From contig JAJDZI010000115.1 of assembly GCA_022824735.1 (NCBI GenBank), positions 1-33,902 of the forward strand: DNA of 33,902 bases. Direction: 5' to 3'. The position numbers were made by a program, and so were the translations under genes. The first letter of the stretch is position 1, and each line of letters begins with the position of its first letter. Of this stretch, positions 19,501 through 26,628 are shown piece after piece. The notes under the pieces were generated by a model. That model was not told the DNA's origin. It saw nothing but the letters and a program-made list of their open reading frames with translations, and ran no database searches. Source of the stretch: Nitrospirales bacterium. Its GTDB lineage: Bacteria; Nitrospirota; Nitrospiria; Nitrospirales; UBA8639.

Positions 19501-20091
19501 GGCGAACGGGTTTGCAGTGCGCGCGGCTTCCACCTGGTCCCTGGTCAAAATGTCGAAGGGCAGGCCAAACTTCTCATGAAGCTCGTCCTGCCATTGTTCC
19601 ACCAGCGCGCCGGGTGCGACGACGAGACAGCGCTCGACGTCACCTCGTATCATCAATTCCTTGATAAACAGGCCGGCCATGATCGTCTTACCGGCACCGG
19701 GATCGTCGGCCAAGAGAAAGCGCAAGGGCTGGCGCGGCAGCATCTCGCCATAGACCGCCGTAATCTGGTGCGGTAGAGGCTCGATGCGCGATGTATGGAT
19801 GGCAAGGTAGGGATCGAACAGGTGCGCGAGGCGGATACGGTAGGCTTCGGAGACGAGCCTCAGTAGCGCTCCGTCGCCGTCGAACGACCACGGGCGCCCA
19901 GCCTCGACGACATCGAGCGAGGGCTCCTCATTGCGATATACGAGTCGATTGCGGACGACGCCTGCCGAGTCCTTGTACGTGACCTCGACCGCTTGGTCGC
20001 CGAACCACTTGATTTGGATGACCTCGGCTGGTCCATCAGGAGCCAAGCCCTTGATGAAAGAGCCGGACCGTAAGTCTTCAAGGGTTGCCAC
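16579..20091 (-). CDS. SNF2-family helicase with C-terminal DUF3883 domain
   Basis: A 1170-aa intact protein. Helicase motifs in order: LADDPGAGKTIMAGL (Walker A, about residue 130), LIVCDEAHRMSA (DEAH box), FLLMTATPHNGKE (motif III), then in the second RecA domain VVVIHGGVGRE, NDAAGEGINLQRAHLMVNYD and RLEQRFGRIHRIGQT (motifs V-VI). A charged coiled coil follows, and the C-terminus carries a DUF3883-type PD-(D/E)XK-like core (LRFIEVKGRADG). Such helicases translocate on duplex DNA in DISARM-like and restriction-like systems. First gene of the operon with the 56-aa ORF, nuclease, methylase and ATPase. GTG start at 20091 with gaggag about 11 nt upstream. Longest intact gene in the island. Confidence 0.85.
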   Translation of the reverse strand: MATLEDLRSGSFIKGLAPDGPAEVIQIKWFGDQAVEVTYKDSAGVVRNRLVYRNEEPSLDVVEAGRPWSFDGDGALLRLVSEAYRIRLAHLFDPYLAIHTSRIEPLPHQITAVYGEMLPRQPLRFLLADDPGAGKTIMAGLFIKELMIRGDVERCLVVAPGALVEQWQDELHEKFGLPFDILTRDQVEAARTANPFAERNLLIARLDMLARDPELQTKLEATGEWDLIVCDEAHRMSASYFGREVKYTKRYQLGQCLGARARHFLLMTATPHNGKEQDFQLFMALLDADRFEGRFRDGVHQADVSDLMRRLTKEELLKFDGKPLFPERRANTVNYELSQAEAALYAEVTAYVREEMNRVERFTTKDDKRRQNVGFALSILQRRLASSPAAIHESLRRRERLETRLTEERMPNRGREADLTAEPRLPAWSDMDEAEIEDAPSDEAEATEEEILDQATAARTISELEIEIATLSRLEAQALALRRSGTDTKWTQLNDILDHPLMTDEDGNRRKLIVFTEPRDTLNYLVDRIQTRLGRPEAVVVIHGGVGREDRRKTVEAFTHNKEVLALVANDAAGEGINLQRAHLMVNYDLPWNPNRLEQRFGRIHRIGQTEVCHCWNLVAAYTREGEVYSRLLEKIEVARAALGGRVYDVLGRLFEARPLRDLLMEAIRYGEQPAVKARLFQEVDNAADQQHLFDLIDEHALVRDTMTTADAARIREEMDRAEARRLQPFHIQTFFLEAFRHLGGHINKRETGRWEITRVPGPIRHRDRLIGLGAPVQARYERVCFEKENINQPPVAAYVCPGHPLLDATMDLVIERHRDLLKRGAMLVDATDDGENLRVLFYLEHEVQDGRADRDGRQQIVSRRLQFVEIDSSGHTRDAGPAPYLDYRPLKDGERSLVTEALRAPWLSGNIEEKVVGYAIASVVPRHVEEVRNRRLPEIDKVEREVTARLKKEINYWDHRTQDLRARERAGHRTRLSGDQAAARANELADRLQRRRAELSKERDISALPPQVRGGAIVIPAGLLRKVTDRETPAFALRKTTPEGRAAVECMAMEAVMAAERTLGHQPQDVSTERLGYDVESREKDTGRLRFIEVKGRADGADTVNVTRNEILTALNKPDAFILAIVEISNGVAAEPSYVRQPFKREPDFGATSVSYKLTELLARGEIPS

Positions 20092-20299
20092 TGCTATGCC
20101 CGCTCCTCGTTGATCTTGTTACTGGTATCCATGCGGCTAGTAATTCATGAGTGAATTGCACACAAAAAGACCTGACCTTCCCACAAATTCACACGGTAGT
20201 CGAGAGGGAGAAGCAAATATTATAGCAGCCGGAATGGTTGGGGAAAAGGAACCGCTTACCCTAGTCTCCTGTACACGGCCCCAATCCTCACGGAGTCGG

Positions 20300-20655
20300 C
20301 AACGCTCGTTCGGCAAGGGCGGGCTACACGAGCGAATAGGGGAATCTTTCGAGGGCAGCGAGACTCGAAAGGATATACCGGTTATCGCGGCGTCCTTGAG
20401 CGGTGAGAAAATGCTGGGTCTTCCTGAGGGCTTGCGGGAGGAAGAAATCCGTCGCTGCTGGACAAAGGAAAGTGACGAAGACCCTGACGACGGTCATACC
20501 TGCGACGTGTTGGTCTGCCGAGATGAACAGTTCCGTGCCGTGCGGGGAAACCCGTGGGGCTCTGGCACGACGATTGAATGAAAGCCGCATGAATAGAGGC
20601 GATTCACGGGCGTGTGGCTCATGCCAGGGGATCAGACGTAAAAGGCTAGGCGTCT
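20300..20655 (+). ncRNA. HEARO / IscB omega-RNA-like structured RNA
   Basis: Six stems line up in about 355 nt on the plus strand: cgctcgt/acgagcg (20303, 20328); ctttcgag/ctcgaaag (20346, 20364); tcttcct/aggaaga (20419, 20439); cgtgcc/ggcacg (20534, 20564) enclosing cggg-GAAA-cccg; agccgca/tgtggct (20583, 20613) enclosing tgaat/attca; and agacg/cgtct (20634, 20651). The agccgca/tgtggct stem has a G-U pair only on the plus strand. The 3' element (agccgcatga, agaggcg, tggct, catgcca) resembles HEARO RNA as I recall it. The RNA runs straight into an iscB-like first exon-like stretch on the same strand, which is where HEARO/omega-RNA belongs. The 5' boundary and guide are not determined. Confidence 0.6.
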
Positions 20656-20693
20656 TGGGGAAAAACAAATGCCTGATGACCTGTCACATAGCC
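20643..20693 (+). pseudogene. iscB: iscB, truncated after about 15 codons
   Basis: The plus frame reads RLGVLGKNKCLMTCHIAV, close to the PLMP-domain N-terminus of IscB (V-L-x-K-N-K-x-P-L-M-P-C-H-P-A) with one residue lost and two prolines changed. It then runs into the 3' end of the 1047-aa gene on the other strand, so HNH and RuvC domains are absent. The segment directly follows the omega-RNA-like structure. It is short, so identification leans on the RNA and the position together. Confidence 0.6.
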
Positions 20694-23600
20694 GTTATTT
20701 TTTTCAAATCCCAAAATGGGTTTCCACCTTCTTGAATAAGTATGTTAATCAAAGCAGACGTTTTCGACTTCGTTCCTAGATTGTCATGAAGAATTTTGAA
20801 TGCCTGTACCCACTGACCCCAATCTTCAGTGCCTAGCAGTATCTCCCGTTGTCCGCCTTTCCGAATGCCTCCCTCAAGTAAATACAATCGAGCAATCTTA
20901 AACGTATCTTTCGGATTGGCTTTTGCAAGCCGGACTATTGACTGGGTGAGTTTAAAATCCGAATCGAACGCCCCCTTAGTTTTTTCAAGTGTTTTCCTGA
21001 CGCGTTCTGCAAGCCATGCAGGCTCAAAAAGTCCGACTTCGAGATTGATCCAGAAGTCAAATTCAAGGAACGGTTTTGGATTCTCGTAGTTCTCAAGTAG
21101 CCAGTTCCAAAAATCTTTTAGCCGTTGTTTGCTTTCGGGCACCCTTTTCAAAAATTCAGGTGCATTTGCATTATTTCCAGATACAAATGAGTGTCCAAGA
21201 AAATTCACAAAACTTGCATGTCGTTCGAGATTGTTTTCTTTCCAGAAGGCTTTAAATAAAGGATGGCCGAACCCGAATCTTTTGTAGTGCATAAAGGCAA
21301 GCGCAAGGTGTTCCGTTATACCCTTGTCAGGTTTTTTGAAATGTTCCTGCTGTGGCGGGAAATCGGCATTCGTTAGCGCAAGGCCCCGCTCATAGAGTTC
21401 TTGGATTTCAGGATCAAAAAACATCTCCTCGTATAAGTTATTGGCAAGATAGCCTTCCCATGCCGCTGTATAGAGAGGCTTCTTGGCCGGCTCCTGAGAA
21501 AATATCTGTGGCAGGAGCCCTCGAACCCAATTCCTATCTCGGTAATAAGAAAACGGAAGGTACTGTCCAAACATAAACATGAGGGCGCGCGTCGTTTCTT
21601 TCTCTAGAGCCCTTTCGTATAACTCTTTCACATCGGAGCTAATTTTTACTACATCCTCCTTTTTGAACTTCTTGCCGTCCTGATCCACAAAATAAGCAAA
21701 TGTCTTGAAAGCTTGGCCACGTACGGAATTAACGGCCATATGCAAAGGATCGCTGACTTGGTAGCCTGCATCATTAGCAGGTACGCTTTCAGTGCCATAA
21801 AATACTTCATCAAAAGCGCGCTGCTCAGGTGATTTAATTTTGGATTTGGCGGTATCAATTTGTTCGTCTTCCGGAGACGGATCGGGGTGTGAAAGGAGAT
21901 AGCCTACAATGCTGAAAATCCGGTCTCGATATGCACCAAAAGCAATCGGCACCAAGCTGTTCTCTTCGGTAAGTAACGCCTGCAAAACTTCGGTCATAGC
22001 GAAGTGAACCGCACCCCAGCCAGCACGAAAAGTATCGAACCATCCTCGGTCTCCTCTTTCTTCTTCAAATGGAGCTTTCTCCCCGGATACTTTTATTGCC
22101 ATACACAGATCAATGACCCCATCCCAATTTACATTTGAAGCGTGTACCCTATCGGCATTGATCGCTTTCTGAATTCCCCACAAGAAAGAATAGGTGTAGT
22201 GTTCATCCAGCACTCCTCGCTCGAAGAAGCTCTCGGCGTTCCGGACATATTCCTGTAGCCGATTAGGTATATCGCTTTTCAGTGATTCGCTAACGCCATC
22301 CGCATTGCGAGGGTTCAGAAAATCATCGGTTGTGTTTTGTTTGGTCAGTTCATTTGGCTCCCACTCATTGCGGAGTAGCTCGGCTATCTGGGCGATGGAG
22401 AGTTCCCCAAATTCTTCCTGTGGAAGGGGCCTTCGCGGCACTATGGTTCCGACACGCGGCCTGCCTATTCTTGGTTTCGGCTGATAGTTTGTGTCGAGAG
22501 TGAATCCTGCTTCTCCTGCGTGACTTTTCTCTTCTTCCGTAAGCTGATTTGCAATCATCGAAAAAATTCGAGAACCATTGCGAATACGCAAATATGTTTC
22601 TTCCGTCTCTTGTCCTTGGCCCTGTTGCACAAAATATTTCACAACCCGCTTCACGTAGTGATGTTTGTCCTGATCTGACAATGCGGTAAATCCTTTTTGC
22701 AGAGCCTTTTCATACTCTGCGCCTGCGATAATTTCGTGGTATTGCTCAACTTCAAATAGGCGAAACAAGGCTTTCTTGAGTTTATCCTTAAAAGCCTCCG
22801 GGCACAGGCTCAAGACAAACAGCCGCAAACGCCACATTGCTTGGCTGTCGGGTAGTTTTGCGTCAGGATTATTGAAATCTCCAATAGATTTTTCATAGAC
22901 AGTGCGGACGGCTTCTTGTTCTTCACATCGGCCACCAATCAATTTTTCAGCAAACCTCTTGATAACCGCCGCCAGTTCACGTACATCGTCTTCTGGCGAG
23001 AAATGATTCTCTTGACCTGATTCCAGATCAAAAAAATCTACGTTGAGGAGCATAGAACTGTCGTCAATCTTAAAGACTTTCTCGCTTTCTCCATCATCAC
23101 CAAAAACCTCTTCAGCCGACTGCCAAAGCTGTCCTAGATCAGATTTTTTATTCCATTCTGAAGCAATGACGTCAGCCATTACCTTTGTGGCCAAGTCAAA
23201 CGCCTGTTCCATGTATTCAGCGTCCACATGGGACAAATGCCTAAAAACTTTTTCAAATGACAGGTCGTCAAAATAAAAAGGAGTATCGTGATGGCGGCGC
23301 GGTGCTCTTTCTATTTCTTCTTGGGTCCTCACGGTCAACACAGCCTCGGCAAGAATTAACAAGCTCTTATAATCCTTTGCCATAGCGAGCGTCTTAAGCA
23401 TCTTCCCGTATTGAAAGCTCGAAGGGTTGAATGCACTCATTAGAGGTATCCATCGCTTCTCTCGGATTTTTTCAACCACACGAGCAAGCTGGTCAGCCGG
23501 CAGAGTGCTACAGATAACCAAGAAGCGGTCAACAACTACCAGAGTAAACGTTTCCGAAGATATGAGGACTTGGAGCATAATATTCACTACCTTTGCCGGA

Positions 23601-23827
23601 GCTTTTTTAGACATTCGCACAAGGTAGTTAAGCTCCGGGTGTGGGTCTCCATAGCGGGTCGGATCTTCTGCCTTTTCCTTGATGACGTCTAAAAATCCAT
23701 TTTGCCAAAGAGAATCCAGCCAGCACTCGTCGGCTTTTGCGTAGAAATACCGGCGAGCATCCGGGTTTACATGTATCAGGTTACGGAGTCGCTCCTTATC
23801 CAATTTTTTGTGGGTGTCGTCGCTCAT
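20684..23827 (-). CDS. Large helical-repeat protein of unknown function
   Basis: A 1047-aa intact protein, almost entirely alpha-helical and acidic/aromatic, without a P-loop, nuclease motif, signal peptide or membrane segment that I can see. Regular helical pairs (for example the N-terminal LNYLVRMSKKAPAKVVNIML, then VVVDRFLVICSTLPADQLAR) suggest a HEAT/ARM-like solenoid. It starts 29 bp after the 175-aa gene, so the two form an operon. It could be the sensor or scaffold half of a two-gene defence module, with catalysis elsewhere or in an unrecognised domain. The start ATG at 23827 is followed by a lysine-rich N-terminus (MSDDTHKKLDKERLRNLIHV). Function is not assigned. Confidence 0.7.
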   Translation of the reverse strand: MSDDTHKKLDKERLRNLIHVNPDARRYFYAKADECWLDSLWQNGFLDVIKEKAEDPTRYGDPHPELNYLVRMSKKAPAKVVNIMLQVLISSETFTLVVVDRFLVICSTLPADQLARVVEKIREKRWIPLMSAFNPSSFQYGKMLKTLAMAKDYKSLLILAEAVLTVRTQEEIERAPRRHHDTPFYFDDLSFEKVFRHLSHVDAEYMEQAFDLATKVMADVIASEWNKKSDLGQLWQSAEEVFGDDGESEKVFKIDDSSMLLNVDFFDLESGQENHFSPEDDVRELAAVIKRFAEKLIGGRCEEQEAVRTVYEKSIGDFNNPDAKLPDSQAMWRLRLFVLSLCPEAFKDKLKKALFRLFEVEQYHEIIAGAEYEKALQKGFTALSDQDKHHYVKRVVKYFVQQGQGQETEETYLRIRNGSRIFSMIANQLTEEEKSHAGEAGFTLDTNYQPKPRIGRPRVGTIVPRRPLPQEEFGELSIAQIAELLRNEWEPNELTKQNTTDDFLNPRNADGVSESLKSDIPNRLQEYVRNAESFFERGVLDEHYTYSFLWGIQKAINADRVHASNVNWDGVIDLCMAIKVSGEKAPFEEERGDRGWFDTFRAGWGAVHFAMTEVLQALLTEENSLVPIAFGAYRDRIFSIVGYLLSHPDPSPEDEQIDTAKSKIKSPEQRAFDEVFYGTESVPANDAGYQVSDPLHMAVNSVRGQAFKTFAYFVDQDGKKFKKEDVVKISSDVKELYERALEKETTRALMFMFGQYLPFSYYRDRNWVRGLLPQIFSQEPAKKPLYTAAWEGYLANNLYEEMFFDPEIQELYERGLALTNADFPPQQEHFKKPDKGITEHLALAFMHYKRFGFGHPLFKAFWKENNLERHASFVNFLGHSFVSGNNANAPEFLKRVPESKQRLKDFWNWLLENYENPKPFLEFDFWINLEVGLFEPAWLAERVRKTLEKTKGAFDSDFKLTQSIVRLAKANPKDTFKIARLYLLEGGIRKGGQREILLGTEDWGQWVQAFKILHDNLGTKSKTSALINILIQEGGNPFWDLKKITAM

Positions 23828-23856
23828 CGTTATGGTGTCGGTTTATCCAAAAGGCT

Positions 23857-24384
23857 TTATGTCGAAACGCCACTCAAAAATTGGTCAATCTCGTCATGTA
23901 TGTCAGTTTGTCGTTTCAATATGTCTCGCATAACTCTCTGAAACTCAGCTAATAATCGTTCAAAATCTGATATTGTGAAGCTTGAATAATCCAGATTGGT
24001 CGAAGTGCTCCCGTGGTGAGCTAGATCACATAGTTGACCATATACTCTCCCTACTTTATCGATAAAGGCTTTGTCCATATGCACTGAACCGTATTCCTTT
24101 AGGGATTCTCTTTTGTTAGGGACGGTTTCAACTTGATCGCTCCAAAATGGGTAGAGGATTTCTCTCAGGGAGTGAGCAGCTTGCGCAATCAAGTCAGGAT
24201 TACTCTGACATTCTGCTCTGATAGCAAATATTGCACCTTCAAACATTTTCGAGGGTTTCACCTGTAATTCGTATGGCTCGTGCCAGTTGTCCAAACGCCT
24301 ACAAAGGTCCTGTTGCTCGGGGCTTAAAGACGGGGGCGGTAAGGGAGTGACGCCTATCGGTGGCGGCAAGGATTCATCTGTCAT
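23857..24384 (-). CDS. 175-aa helical protein paired with the solenoid gene
   Basis: Intact. A proline-rich N-terminus (residues 1-25) is followed by helices: SKMFEGAIFAIRAECQSNPD, LREILYPFW, then KVGRVYGQLCDLAHHG and FERLLAEFQRVMRDIL. The ending R-(x)n-LAHHG with a long terminal helix resembles HEPN-like helical domains, but the R-to-H spacing (8) is outside the usual RX4-6H. It lies 29 bp upstream of the 1047-aa gene, on the same strand. No known family. Confidence 0.6.
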   Translation of the reverse strand: MTDESLPPPIGVTPLPPPSLSPEQQDLCRRLDNWHEPYELQVKPSKMFEGAIFAIRAECQSNPDLIAQAAHSLREILYPFWSDQVETVPNKRESLKEYGSVHMDKAFIDKVGRVYGQLCDLAHHGSTSTNLDYSSFTISDFERLLAEFQRVMRDILKRQTDIHDEIDQFLSGVST

Positions 24385-24736
24385 GTTATTCAGCCATCAC
24401 GTTTAGACCTAAGTCGCGAGTGAGAACGTAGTTGAATTATAACCGTCGGCGCGGCGGGGAGAAAGGGGACGACTGAAAGTCGCATCTCTGATTCGGCCTC
24501 GGCCTCCCAATGGTTTTGCCGCCGGTGCCTGTGTTTCGGTATTGATCCGACCTATGCGGACCGCATTTTCTCTTCCCTGTAAATACAGGGCGATCTCGTG
24601 GAAAAAGCTCGATTATATGAGACGATCCGTGAATTACAACCTCATGAAAGTAAATCGCAGACATTTGGTTCATGCCGGGGGGACGGGAAGCACGGAGTGT
24701 CTAAACTGGAAAGGAAGCGGGGCAGATCGGTGTCAA
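24385..24736. other. Gene-free stretch between integrase and two-gene module
   Basis: No gene is supported; short ORFs on both strands lack domains. It contains an inverted repeat ccctgt-aaat-acaggg at 24575-24590. The promoter for the module starting at 24384 should lie here, but no convincing -35/-10 pair was recognised. Confidence 0.45.
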
Positions 24737-25907
24737 TCATCCATGCAACGGAATCACGTCGGAACGTGGGGCACCAGTGACGTAGTCGGACCACTGTTGC
24801 ATCACCGACCGCCGTCGCTCGAACAGATCAGAACGTTGATAGGCCCCCTCAACTCCTTTGACGACATGGGCGAGACAGGCTTCGGCCACTTCTCGTGACA
24901 CATTCACGTCCGCACACCACGACCGGAAACACGCCCTGGCAATGGCATGTGGTACGCCATTGATCCCGTTCTCTCGGACCAGCTTGGAAATCGTCGCGTC
25001 GGACAGGGCCTTGCCTCGGGCGCTCGGAAACACCAAGGTCGACTGACTCCTGGTCTGGACCTCTCGCAAGATCTCACAGGCCCGTGATGACAACGGTACC
25101 CGATGGTCTTTGCCCGTTTTCGTTCGGGAAGCCGGAATCACCCACATCTTCTTGGTGACATCGATTTCCGCCCATGCCGCCAGCCGAACCTCGCTGGACC
25201 GGGTCGCGGTGAGGACTTGAAACTCAAAGCAGCGGATCGTCGACGGCGCGGCCCCGGACCGTTTGATTGTCTCTAGGGCCTGGGCGACCTGGGCATGCGG
25301 AATCGTTTTATGGGACTTCTTGAGCGTCGCCGTGTTGGGGAGGGCCGCTCGGATGCCGGCGGTCGGGTCATCGGCCCGGAGGCCCTGCGCTTTGGCCCAG
25401 TTGAACGTGCGGCTCATGCGGTGTTTCACCCGCTTGGCGGTTTCCGGTTTGTTCGTCCAAATGGGATCGAGAATCCTCATCACGTCCGACGGCGTGATCT
25501 CGGCGACCGGCTTCTGTCCGATAACCGGGAAGACATAATTCTGCAGAGTCGCCCGCCAGAGCTTCGCGGATTTGCCGCCATGTTTCCATGTGGGCTCGTG
25601 TAAGGCGATCACGGTGTCCGCCGCTTCTTGGAACGTGATGCCGATCGCTTGGCGTTGCCCGTGAATGAGTTTCTCGCCGTGATACCGTTTCCGGCGATTG
25701 TCCATCGCTTTCCGGCGCGCCTCTTCGACGGTGACCACCGGCCAGGGCCCCAAGCCTAAATCGTGTTGGGTTTTTTTGGATCGTCAAGCGTTGCACCCAG
25801 GTTTTTCGCGTGGCGGACTTGACGAGCAGATACAGGGTGGGGATGCGATCCCCATAGCGGCCCGGCGTGTTCAGGGTTTTGATTCTGGTTTCTGTGAGCC
25901 CTTTCAT
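24737..25907 (-). pseudogene. int: P4-type tyrosine integrase, split by one base in an A7 run
   Basis: About 390 aa in two frames. Frame 1, from ATG 25907 (gggagg 6 nt upstream), gives MKGLTETRIKTLNTPGRYGD, the usual N-terminal DUF4102-type start. Frame 2 carries LGLGPWPVVTVEEARRKAMD, the SAM-like domain and the catalytic domain: TRSSEVRLAAW (catalytic Arg), the beta-sheet Lys region TKTGKDHRVPLS, HAIARACFRSWCAD (a variant of HxLR) and CLAHVVKGVEGAYQRSD with the terminal Tyr. Reading six A instead of seven (about 25771-25777) gives TIQKTQHDLGLGPWP. It adjoins its tRNA-Ser target. Slippage on A7, mutation or sequence error are all possible. The ARACFR box replaces the usual HDLRRT and deserves checking. 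Confidence 0.8.
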
Positions 25908-25926
25908 GGTGCCTCCCTGAGGCCAG

Positions 25927-25947
25927 GTGTTCCCAAGTTTGTTCCCA
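25927..25947. repeat. Right 21-bp arm-type repeat
   Basis: Exact direct copy of 184-204. It lies 20 bp upstream of the integrase start, so integrase binding here could also repress its own promoter. Confidence 0.6.
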
Positions 25948-26096
25948 AGAATAGGCCGGTGATGGTGGTGACGCCATCCACCGGCCACGGTTGGGATTCA
26001 TGGGAATACTACCAGAAAAAATCAATGATATCAGTGTGTTAAGATGGAACAGGTGGGGACACCGTGGATCAGGGAAGACTACGTGAGACTGTGTAA

Positions 26097-26109
26097 ATGG
26101 CGGAGAGGG
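26097..26109. repeat. attR: 13-bp core in tRNA-Ser 3' end
   Basis: Identical to 110-122. It covers the CCA end and acceptor strand of the tRNA, so insertion leaves the gene intact. Confidence 0.8.
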
Positions 26110-26188
26110 CGGGATTTGAACCCGCGGTAGGGGGTTAGCCTACGACGGTTTAGCAAACCGTTGCCTTCGGCCGCTCGGCCACCTCTCC
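26098..26188 (-). tRNA. serX: tRNA-Ser(GCT)
   Basis: 91 nt including encoded CCA. Acceptor ggagagg pairs with cctctcc; the anticodon loop in ggttTGCTAAAcc gives GCT; the long variable arm (cgtaggctaacccccta) is typical of class II tRNA-Ser; T-arm gcgggttcaaatcccgc. The 3' end is the integration site of the island. The symbol is nominal. Confidence 0.93.
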
Positions 26189-26327
26189 GACACTGCGTTT
26201 TTCCTGATGTATGGCTTTAAATTTTCCGCGTTCAGTCTATCATCGACACTATGCACTCTAGGCGAAATCTTCGAAGAAGTCTACCTTTAACGGTTTCGCA
26301 GGTTGGGTGAAGGTCGAACTTCTATTT

Positions 26328-26540
26328 TTAGGCATGACCCGACAGCGAATCACCGCTTTCGTTTTCAGGTACGGATGGGACATCGGTTCCCAGTTGCGCC
26401 GCGAGCAATTGCAATTTTTTGACCTGTGGATGATCGGGCGGGAGGGGATTCCCATATTCGTCCGTGAGTAATTCCTCCATGTCTTTGAGCATGGCCTCCA
26501 ATTCGGGGATGGCGACTTTCGGCAACTTTTTTTTGCTCAT
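26328..26540 (-). CDS. Conserved-looking 70-aa hypothetical protein
   Basis: Starts at ATG 26540 with ggagga about 8 nt upstream. A lysine-rich N-terminus (MSKKKLPKVAIPELEAML) is followed by a helix and an acidic tail. Tandem-like proline segments (YGNPLPPDHPQVKKL) and low complexity make a soluble cytoplasmic protein likely. No family recognised. It is the first backbone gene after the tRNA. Confidence 0.55.
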   Translation of the reverse strand: MSKKKLPKVAIPELEAMLKDMEELLTDEYGNPLPPDHPQVKKLQLLAAQLGTDVPSVPENESGDSLSGHA

Positions 26541-26560
26541 GGAACTATTCCTCCGGAGAG

Positions 26561-26581
26561 ATTCCTCGCTACGCTCGGAAT
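26561..26581. repeat. REP-like hairpin attcc/ggaat
   Basis: attcc-tcgctacgctc-ggaat between the DsbA-like gene and the 70-aa gene. The gagcgtagcgag core is a common form of dispersed palindromic repeat. No T-run follows, so it is not a clear terminator. Confidence 0.4.
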
Positions 26582-26628
26582 GACACCTTAGGGTGTTGTT
26601 TCATTTCATGCAAGCTATGCTGTTGATC

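Noticed and set aside
20147-20581. 144-aa plus-strand ORF, and 114-aa minus-strand ORF 20324-20668
   Set aside because: Both overlap the ordered stem-loops of the omega-RNA-like region and have no recognisable domain; they are probably open by chance.
24575-24590. LexA/SOS box in ccctgtaaatacaggg
   Set aside because: The half-sites ctgt and acag are 4 nt apart, not 8, so it does not match a typical LexA operator.
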